A stretch of DNA of 43,624 nucleotides from an uncultured Lachnospiraceae bacterium (GTDB taxonomy: Bacteria > Bacillota > Clostridia > Lachnospirales > Lachnospiraceae). Position 1 is the first letter of the stretch. The number at the start of each line of letters is the position of its first letter. Both the position numbers and the translations under genes were made by a program. Positions 38,125-43,624 of the stretch are shown one piece after another. Below the pieces are notes generated by a model. It ran no database searches, was not told the DNA's origin, and was given only the letters and a program-made list of their open reading frames with translations. The DNA lies in assembly GCA_902796005.1 (NCBI GenBank), contig CADBNF010000038.1, forward strand, positions 1 through 43,624. The letters run 5' to 3'.

Positions 38125-40365
38125 TCAGGTTCTGACCTTCGTGCCCCGGGTATCCCGTTTGCCAAGCTTCAGCTTGTTTAAGGAAAGCTGACGGTCATTG
38201 TATTCAATCACCCGTTCCACTCTGCCGGCTACCAGGTAGGCACCTGTCAGGCTTTCTCCCTCTGAAAGCTTCATGCCGCGCACGCCAAGGGCCGTTTTCT
38301 TCTTCCCGGTCACCTCTTTAATGGTCATCCGCAGGAAATAGCCCTCTCCTGACTGCAGCACCAGGTAATCGTAATCCGCGGCATTGGCAGCCAGCAGAAG
38401 CCGGGTGTCGTCGGAGGCCAGCTTTGTGGCCGCAATGGTTTTGCGGGCCACGTCGAATTCCGAGCCCTCCACCAGCTTGATAAGGCCGTCCGAGGAAACG
38501 AAAACAAGGCTTCCCTTCTTCACATTTTCCATACTGTCCATGCCGATGATGGCTTCCTTCGCGGATTCATAGGAAGAAAGGTTGTCCACAGGCACGCCCT
38601 TGTCCCGGAATTTGCCCAAGGGAATTTTGTCCGCCCTGATGGTATGCATGTTGCCCGTATCGGTGAAGATACACAGGCGATCCGTGCTCATGATATTCAG
38701 CACGAAGCGGTTTTCCTTGTCCGCTGCTTCCCTGTTGCGTTCGTACACGGAGGGATCCACGCATTTGATGTAGCCGAAGCGGTCGCAGAGCACCACGGCC
38801 GGGTATTCAGGCTTCTCCTCCTCCACAACCACGGCCGCCTCCGCATTGGTCAGCTCGGTGCGGCGGGGCCTGCCGTATTCCTTTTTGATGCTGTCCAGAT
38901 CGTCGGCAATGACCTTCGTCATGGAGTCATAGTTGTTCAGGATATCCTCGTACCTGGCGATTTTCGCCAGGGTTTCCTCGTATTCCTTCTGCAGCTGCAG
39001 GATTTCCAGGCCGATCAGGCGGTACAGGCGCATCTCCAGGATGGCCGTGGCCTGCCGCTGGGTAAAGCAGAGCTTTGCGGCAGCCTTTTTGCTGGCAGCC
39101 TTTTTGAAATTGATGCCCTCGGTAATGCCCATGGTCAGGCAGTCCTTCACCTGCTTCTGGTTTTTACTGCCCCGCAGGATCTCAATGATGAGGTCAATAA
39201 TGTCGCAGGCCTTGATGAGGCCCTCCTGCACCTCCTGCTTTTCCAGCTGGGCCTGCAGGAGCTTCTGGTATTTCCTGGTGGCCAGCTCAAAGCGGAAATC
39301 CACATGCTGTTCGATGATTTTCCGTAGGGAACAGGTTTCCGGACGGTTGTTCACCACCACCAGCATATTGACGCCGAAGACGTCCTCCAGCCTGGTTTTC
39401 TTGTACAGCAGGTTTTTCAGCTTTTCCGTATCGGAGCCCTTTTTCAGCTCCAGGACGATGCGGATGCCCTCCTTGGAGGACTGGTTGGAAATGTCCACGA
39501 TTTCCGGGGCTTTCCTGGTCTCCACCAGCTCCGCCACGTCATTCAGGAATTTGCCGATGCCGGCGCCTATCATGGTAAAGGGAATCTCGGTAATCACCAG
39601 GGCCAGGCGTCCGTTTTTGCCCTTTTCCACCTCCACCCTGCCCCGGATGCGGATGCGTCCCTGGCCGGTTTCGTAGATGTTCAGAAGGTCCTCCTGGTTG
39701 ACCACGATACCGCCGGTGGGGAAATCCGGTCCCTTGATGTACCGCATCAGTTCCCGGGTGGTCATCTCGCTGTCCTTCAGGAAGGCCTTAACCGCGTCCA
39801 CGATTTCCCCCAGGTTGTGGGGCGGAATGCTGGTGGTCATGCCGACGGCGATGCCCTCCGAGCCGTTCAGGAGAATATTCGGGATACGGACAGGCAGCAC
39901 CTCCGGCTCCTTCTCCGTTTCGTCGAAGTTCGGCAGGAAATTCACAATATCCAGGTTCATGTCCGCCAGGAACACCTCCTGGGTGATTTTCGCAAGCCTG
40001 GCCTCCGTATAACGCATGGCGGCGGCCTCGTCGCCCTCTATGGAGCCGAAGTTGCCGTGGCCGTCCACCAGTATCTGGCCTTTTTTGAAGTCCTGGGCCA
40101 TTACCACCAGGGCGTCATAGATGGAGGAATCCCCGTGGGGATGGTATTTACCCATGGTATCGCCCACGATCCTGGCACATTTCCTGTAAGGCCGGTCATA
40201 GAAGGTACCCAGCTCCTGCATATCGTACAGGGTACGCCGCTGCACTGGCTTCAGGCCGTCCCGCACATCCGGGATAGCCCGGGAGACGATGACGCTCATA
40301 GCGTAGTCGATGTAGGATTTCTGCATCAGCTCGGAATATTCTGTTCTGATAATGTTCTCTTCCAT
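38125..40365 (-). CDS. parC: Type II topoisomerase subunit A, ParC-like
   Basis: DNA breakage-reunion subunit, 746 residues. The winged-helix region has HPHGDSSIYDALV, the catalytic tyrosine is Tyr119 (MRYTEARL), and GIAVGMTTSIPPHN, the coiled coil and a C-terminal beta-pinwheel follow. Positions matching quinolone-resistance sites are Ser80 and Asp84, the susceptible-type residues. The QRRGGKG GyrA box is absent from the first blade, where the sequence is VYERNREAADKENRF, so this is a topoisomerase IV/ParC-like protein rather than gyrase A. AGGAGG lies about 9 bases before the ATG, 13 bases after parE. Confidence 0.88.
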   Translation of the reverse strand: MEENIIRTEYSELMQKSYIDYAMSVIVSRAIPDVRDGLKPVQRRTLYDMQELGTFYDRPYRKCARIVGDTMGKYHPHGDSSIYDALVVMAQDFKKGQILVDGHGNFGSIEGDEAAAMRYTEARLAKITQEVFLADMNLDIVNFLPNFDETEKEPEVLPVRIPNILLNGSEGIAVGMTTSIPPHNLGEIVDAVKAFLKDSEMTTRELMRYIKGPDFPTGGIVVNQEDLLNIYETGQGRIRIRGRVEVEKGKNGRLALVITEIPFTMIGAGIGKFLNDVAELVETRKAPEIVDISNQSSKEGIRIVLELKKGSDTEKLKNLLYKKTRLEDVFGVNMLVVVNNRPETCSLRKIIEQHVDFRFELATRKYQKLLQAQLEKQEVQEGLIKACDIIDLIIEILRGSKNQKQVKDCLTMGITEGINFKKAASKKAAAKLCFTQRQATAILEMRLYRLIGLEILQLQKEYEETLAKIARYEDILNNYDSMTKVIADDLDSIKKEYGRPRRTELTNAEAAVVVEEEKPEYPAVVLCDRFGYIKCVDPSVYERNREAADKENRFVLNIMSTDRLCIFTDTGNMHTIRADKIPLGKFRDKGVPVDNLSSYESAKEAIIGMDSMENVKKGSLVFVSSDGLIKLVEGSEFDVARKTIAATKLASDDTRLLLAANAADYDYLVLQSGEGYFLRMTIKEVTGKKKTALGVRGMKLSEGESLTGAYLVAGRVERVIEYNDRQLSLNKLKLGKRDTRGTKVRT

Positions 40366-40378
40366 CCTTCACCCCTCC

Positions 40379-42301
40379 TCAGACATCCAGCTGGGCATCC
40401 CGCGCATGCTCGTAAATAAAGCTCCTGCGGGGGCCGACGTCCGTCCCCATCAGGATTTCCGTAAGTGACGAGGCAAGCTTGCCGTCCTCTATCTCCACAC
40501 GCCGCAGCTTCCTGGTTTTCGGATCCAGTGTGGTCTCCCAGAGCTGCTGGGCGTCCATTTCGCCCAGGCCCTTATACCGCTGCAGGGTGAATTTCGCCCC
40601 TCTGTGCTTCTTACGATAGGCCTCCAGGGCTTCGTCGTCGTAGAGGTACTCTCCCTCGCCTTTCGCCGGTATCACCTTGTACAGGGGCGGCATGGCCACG
40701 TAGACATGGCCCTCATAGATAAGCTCCGGCATGAAACGGTAAAACAGGGTGAGAAGCAGGGTGGAAATATGGGCGCCGTCCACGTCCGCATCCGCCATGA
40801 TGATAATCTTGTCGTAGCGAAGCTTCGTAATATCGAAGTCGTTGCCGTAGCCCTCGGAAAAGCCGCAGCCGAAGGCGTTGATCATGGATTTGATCTCCGC
40901 GTTGGCCAGCACCTTGTCCATGGAGGCCTTCTCCACGTTCAGGATTTTGCCCCGGATGGGCAGGATGGCCTGGTAATTCCGGTCCCTGGCGGATTTGGCG
41001 GAACCGCCTGCGGAATTACCCTCCACGATAAAGATTTCGCAAAGCTTCGGATCCTTTTTCTCACAGTTGGCCAGCTTTCCGTTGGAATCGAAGGAATATT
41101 TCTGCTTGGTCAGCATATTGGTCTTGGCCTTCTCCGCGGTGTGGCGGATCTTCGCCGCCCGTTCCGCGCAGCCAAGGACGTTCTTCAGGACCTCCAGGTT
41201 ACGGTCAAAATACCGCTGCACCTCATCCGCCGTCACCTTGCCGGTTGCCTTTGACGCATCCGGATTGTCCAGCTTGGTCTTTGTCTGGCCCTCGAACCGG
41301 GGATCGGGATGCTTGATGGAGACAACAGCCGTCATGCCGTTACGGATGTCCGCGCCGGTGAAATTGCCGTCCTTTTCCTTTAAAATGCCGATTTCCCGGG
41401 CATAGGCATTCATCACCTGGGTGTACTGGGCCTTGAAGCCCGTCAGGTGGGTGCCGCCCTCCGCATTGTAAATATTGTTGCAGAAGCCCAGCACGTTTTC
41501 CTGGAATTCATTAACGTACTGGAAGGCGATTTCCACGGAAATACCCTCCGCTTCCCCCTTGATGAAAATGGGATCGCAGATGGCTTCCTTATGCTCGTTC
41601 AGCTCCCGGACAAAGCCCACGATACCCTCCGGCTCGCTGTAGGTGATATGCACGTCCCGGCCGTCCCGAAGATCCGCGAATTCAATGGTCAGCTTCGGAT
41701 TCAGGTAAGCCGTCTCGTGGAGGCGGCTTTTCAGCTCCGTAGAGGCAAAGCGGGTCTTCTCGAAGATTTCCGGATCGGGCTTGAAACGGACGGTGGTGCC
41801 GGTTTCCTTGCAGCGGCCCAGCTTCGGCAGAAGGCCGTTTTCCAGCTCCTGCACCGGGATGCCCCGCTCGTATTTATCGAAATATTTATAGCCGTCCACA
41901 CAGACCGTGACTTCCAGGGATTCGGACAGCGCATTAACCACCGAAGAGCCCACGCCGTGAAGGCCTCCGCTGGTTTTATAGGCATTGTTATTGAATTTTC
42001 CCCCTGCATGCAAGGTGGTGAAAACGAGACGTTCGGCCGGCACACCCTTTTCGTGCATGCCCACGGGGATACCCCTGCCGTTGTCGGAGACGGTACAGCT
42101 TCCGTCCTCCTCCAGAGTGACGGTAATCAGCGTACAGTAGCCTGCCAGATGCTCATCCACCGCATTGTCTACTATCTCGTAAATGAGGTGGTTCAGGCCC
42201 TTGCGGCCGGTACTGCCGATGTACATCCCGGGACGGACGCGAACCGCCTCCAGTCCCTCCAGGACGGAAATACTGTCTGCATTGTATTCTGATTTTTTCA
42301 T
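40379..42301 (-). CDS. parE: Type II topoisomerase subunit B, ParE-like
   Basis: ATPase and TOPRIM subunit, 640 residues, partner of the ParC-like protein. The GHKL ATP site shows EIVDNAVDE, DNGRGIPVG and GGLHGVGSSVVNAL; the transducer includes QTKTKL. The TOPRIM domain has IFIVEGNSAGGSAKSARDR, ILPIRGKILNVEKA and ADADVDGAHI, and the C-terminus has LQRYKGLGEMDAQQLWETT. The usual EGDSAGG is EGNSAGG here (Asn429, codon at 41015-41017). AAGGGG precedes the ATG by 5 bases. Promoter and gene are divergent from the barnase gene. Confidence 0.9.
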   Translation of the reverse strand: MKKSEYNADSISVLEGLEAVRVRPGMYIGSTGRKGLNHLIYEIVDNAVDEHLAGYCTLITVTLEEDGSCTVSDNGRGIPVGMHEKGVPAERLVFTTLHAGGKFNNNAYKTSGGLHGVGSSVVNALSESLEVTVCVDGYKYFDKYERGIPVQELENGLLPKLGRCKETGTTVRFKPDPEIFEKTRFASTELKSRLHETAYLNPKLTIEFADLRDGRDVHITYSEPEGIVGFVRELNEHKEAICDPIFIKGEAEGISVEIAFQYVNEFQENVLGFCNNIYNAEGGTHLTGFKAQYTQVMNAYAREIGILKEKDGNFTGADIRNGMTAVVSIKHPDPRFEGQTKTKLDNPDASKATGKVTADEVQRYFDRNLEVLKNVLGCAERAAKIRHTAEKAKTNMLTKQKYSFDSNGKLANCEKKDPKLCEIFIVEGNSAGGSAKSARDRNYQAILPIRGKILNVEKASMDKVLANAEIKSMINAFGCGFSEGYGNDFDITKLRYDKIIIMADADVDGAHISTLLLTLFYRFMPELIYEGHVYVAMPPLYKVIPAKGEGEYLYDDEALEAYRKKHRGAKFTLQRYKGLGEMDAQQLWETTLDPKTRKLRRVEIEDGKLASSLTEILMGTDVGPRRSFIYEHARDAQLDV

Positions 42302-42369
42302 GATTACCCCTTAATCAGTTTATACTCCTGTCATGCATCCGGCCCCTTCCGGACACAATCTGACAACAT

Positions 42370-42398
42370 ATATTAGCATATCTTGAAGTTTTGCGCAA
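42370..42398 (-). promoter_or_regulatory. Promoter of parE-parC
   Basis: Minus-strand TTGCGC (42398-42393), 17-base spacer ending in TGC, TAATAT (42375-42370): an extended -10 type promoter. Confidence 0.5.
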
Positions 42399-42435
42399 GC
42401 ATTCGTACCAGATATGGTAGAGGAAATCTTTTTCC

Positions 42436-42464
42436 TTGTAATTCTTTCGAAATGGATTTATGAT
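42436..42464 (+). promoter_or_regulatory. Promoter of the barnase-barstar pair
   Basis: TTGTAA (42436-42441), 17-base spacer, TATGAT (42459-42464). Predicted start near 42471 falls within the adjacent palindrome. Confidence 0.6.
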
Positions 42465-42469
42465 GTTTT

Positions 42470-42487
42470 CCGTAAAAGCTTTTACGG
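42470..42487. promoter_or_regulatory. Perfect 18-nt palindrome at the barnase start site/RBS
   Basis: CCGTAAAAGCTTTTACGG is perfectly self-complementary, covers the predicted transcription start and overlaps the first bases of the GGAGG ribosome binding site. It could be an operator, or in mRNA an intermolecular or tight hairpin element. Confidence 0.55.
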
Positions 42488-42496
42488 AGGTTCACA

Positions 42497-43075
42497 ATGA
42501 AACGAAAATCCTATCTGTTTGCCGGCCTTCTTCTGGCCTTCATCCTTCTGTTCGCCGGATGTACCCAGAAAAATGAAACGGCAGAGGTAAGTGCATACAG
42601 TCCGGCTGTCGAATCAGCCGTCTCTTCGGCTGCGGAGGCTTCTTCAGTCATAGATGCATCTTCCGAAGAATCGGAAATCTCTTCCGTCGCAGAGGTTTCT
42701 TCGGAAACGAAATCCGAAGCCGCCATCGACGAGGATGAAGCCTATTACACAAAGGATGATGTGGCGGCTTATATTTACGCCTACAGCCACCTTCCCTCCA
42801 ACTACCTGACAAAAAAAGAAGCCCAGAATCTGGGCTGGGTTGCAAACAAAGGAAATCTCTGGGACGTGGCCTACGGCAAATGCATCGGCGGCGACAAATT
42901 CGGCAACCGGGAAGGACATCTTCCGAAGGTAAGCGGCCGCACCTATTATGAATGTGACGTAAATTATTACGGCGGATACCGCAGTGATGAACGGCTTGTC
43001 TATACGACGGACGGATACGTCTATTATACCGAAGACCATTACAACACCTTTGAACAGCTTTACGGAGGATATTGA
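42497..43075 (+). CDS. Lipid-anchored barnase-family ribonuclease
   Basis: 192 residues. Type II signal peptide with lipobox FAG-C22, a Ser/Glu/Ala linker (about 23-80), then a complete barnase domain (about 83-192): LPSNYLTKKEAQNLGWV, GDKFGNREG, YYECDVNYYGG, DERLVYTTDG and YTEDHYNTF. All barnase catalytic residues are present: Lys106 (K27), Glu152 (E73), Arg162 (R83), Arg166 (R87) and His181 (H102). It should cleave RNA after purines, as barnase does. Classical barnase is freely secreted, whereas this one should stay on the outer membrane face. GGAGG lies 7 bases before the ATG. The barstar gene begins one base after the stop. Confidence 0.93.
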   Translation: MKRKSYLFAGLLLAFILLFAGCTQKNETAEVSAYSPAVESAVSSAAEASSVIDASSEESEISSVAEVSSETKSEAAIDEDEAYYTKDDVAAYIYAYSHLPSNYLTKKEAQNLGWVANKGNLWDVAYGKCIGGDKFGNREGHLPKVSGRTYYECDVNYYGGYRSDERLVYTTDGYVYYTEDHYNTFEQLYGGY

Positions 43076-43076
43076 G

Positions 43077-43373
43077 ATGACACAGTATTATCTGGACGCG
43101 GAACTTTTTACAGATAAGGAAGCCGCCCACGACTATATCGCCGAACGCATGGATTTTCCTTCTTATTACGGCAAAAACCTGGATGCCCTGTATGACTGCC
43201 TTACAGAGCTTTCCGAATGTGAAATCTATATTGACCATGCAGACCTGGCCGGAAGCTACGGCAGGCTGGTTATCGAGGTGTTCACCGAGGCCACCGAGGT
43301 CAATGAAAACCTCGCGGTCTATCTGATGGAGGACGAAGAGGAAATATCTTTGGATCCTTCTGATGATTGTTGA
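43077..43373 (+). CDS. Barstar-family ribonuclease inhibitor
   Basis: 98-residue acidic cytosolic inhibitor of the adjacent RNase. The signature FPSYYGKNLDALYDCLTEL contains Asp36 and Asp40, matching barstar Asp35 and Asp39 that plug the barnase active site. The C-terminal strand LAVYLMEDE is followed by an acidic tail. The start at 43077 was chosen because GGAGG lies about 9 bases upstream, inside the RNase gene; earlier in-frame ATGs lie within the RNase coding region and lack sites. The one-base gap implies coupled translation, protecting the cell before export of the RNase. Confidence 0.93.
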   Translation: MTQYYLDAELFTDKEAAHDYIAERMDFPSYYGKNLDALYDCLTELSECEIYIDHADLAGSYGRLVIEVFTEATEVNENLAVYLMEDEEEISLDPSDDC

Positions 43374-43417
43374 TGCGCGTTTATTAATGTACACTTTTAC
43401 AAAAGCGACAAACATAT

Positions 43418-43624
43418 GGCCCAGCAGAAGAACTGCCGACGTCCCGGGCCAGGCCCCCAATCAGGCGTTTTGCAGCAAAAATCAACCGGATTGAACGAGG
43501 CCGTATTTGAGCAAGCTGCTAAGAAATATCGAAAGTGAGAAGACCGATGAGGGGCGGAAACCGCGCTTACCCTGCCTGGTTTCCGAGCGAAAAGGGGAGA
43601 GTTGTCATCAGGAGAACTCTCCCC
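43418..43624 (+). ncRNA. Candidate structured RNA, possibly HEARO/IscB omega-RNA (continues beyond the window)
   Basis: No convincing ORF on either strand, but a chain of stem-loops is present. GGCCC (43418-43422) pairs with GGGCC (43446-43450) around GCAG-AAGAA-CTGC. CAATC (43458-43462) is complementary to GATTG (43489-43493). TATTT/AAATA flank AGC/GCT (43504-43528), and GCGG-AAA-CCGC lies near 43554-43564. A 10-bp hairpin ends exactly at 43624. Purine-rich joiners (CGAAAGTGAGAAG) between stems and the layout of stems before a presumed ORF recall HEARO RNAs, now known as IscB guide-RNA scaffolds. Family assignment is from pattern memory only. Confidence 0.4.

Noticed and set aside
38125-42301. 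Calling the topoisomerase pair gyrA/gyrB
   Set aside because: The A subunit has no GyrA box, and the pair sits away from dnaA/recF-type genes, so ParC/ParE-like is the better name.
1-43624. Mobile elements, CRISPR arrays, attachment sites
   Set aside because: No transposase, integrase, direct-repeat array or tRNA-proximal repeat was found; the only possible mobile remnant is the structured region at the right edge.

Overview
The window looks like chromosome from a strictly anaerobic, fairly GC-rich clostridium, most likely a gut Lachnospiraceae relative. The basis is gene content read by eye: ScpA/ScpB, MEP-pathway IspH, a lysine riboswitch, a second type II topoisomerase of the ParC/ParE kind without a GyrA box, DUF1292, several BaiCD/FadH-like flavin-iron-sulfur enoate reductases, lipoproteins with Ser/Ala/Glu-rich linkers, and clean AGGAGG-type ribosome binding sites. 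No insertion sequence, prophage or CRISPR array was seen.

Layout. 22-5945 (minus): a tightly packed run GH3 glycosidase - RpiR regulator - YhiN/BaiN-like flavoprotein - cmk - ispH, driven by a promoter that shares its -35 region with a divergent promoter for a membrane glycosyltransferase (6106-7347, plus) and the first Old-Yellow-Enzyme-type reductase (OYE1, 7383-9272). 9319-12765 (minus): a three-gene catabolic-looking operon (PEP mutase/isocitrate lyase family, amidohydrolase, FGGY kinase). 12841-15248 (minus): scpB, scpA, a metallophosphoesterase and rpsU. 15367-15438: tRNA-Thr(CGT). 15562-18185 (minus): a membrane-anchored polysaccharide deacetylase followed by a very unusual lipoprotein whose body is a complete SufS-like cysteine desulfurase. 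18287-19219: SPFH protein. 19398-20045: an SGNH hydrolase gene broken by one in-frame TAA. 20052-22179 (minus): SseB-like protein, DUF1292 protein, and a TarI/IspD-family cytidylyltransferase. 22323-23531: MalY/PatB aminotransferase.

23691-33199 is the main accessory region: three further OYE-type reductases (OYE2, OYE3, OYE4), with a uroporphyrinogen-decarboxylase-fold protein beside OYE2 that lacks the usual His-x-Cys zinc motif. OYE3 appears mosaic: its barrel half resembles OYE2 and its C-terminal nucleotide-binding part resembles OYE4. Two minus-strand genes (MmcQ/YjbR-PUA-like fusion, pgeF) separate OYE2 from OYE3/OYE4. 33363-36889 holds a small lipoprotein and then a polar amino acid ABC importer preceded by a lysine riboswitch with its own terminator, so the importer is very probably for lysine.

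37043-42301 (minus) carries an unknown protein, a flavodoxin, parC and parE; ParE has EGNSAGG in place of EGDSAGG. 42497-43373 is a barnase-barstar pair in which the RNase is a lipoprotein with all catalytic residues kept, and whose promoter/ribosome binding site region contains a perfect 18-nt palindrome. The last ~200 bases hold a dense set of stem-loops without an ORF, ending in a 10-bp hairpin exactly at the window edge; this is a candidate structured RNA, possibly a HEARO/IscB omega-RNA whose nuclease gene would lie outside the window.
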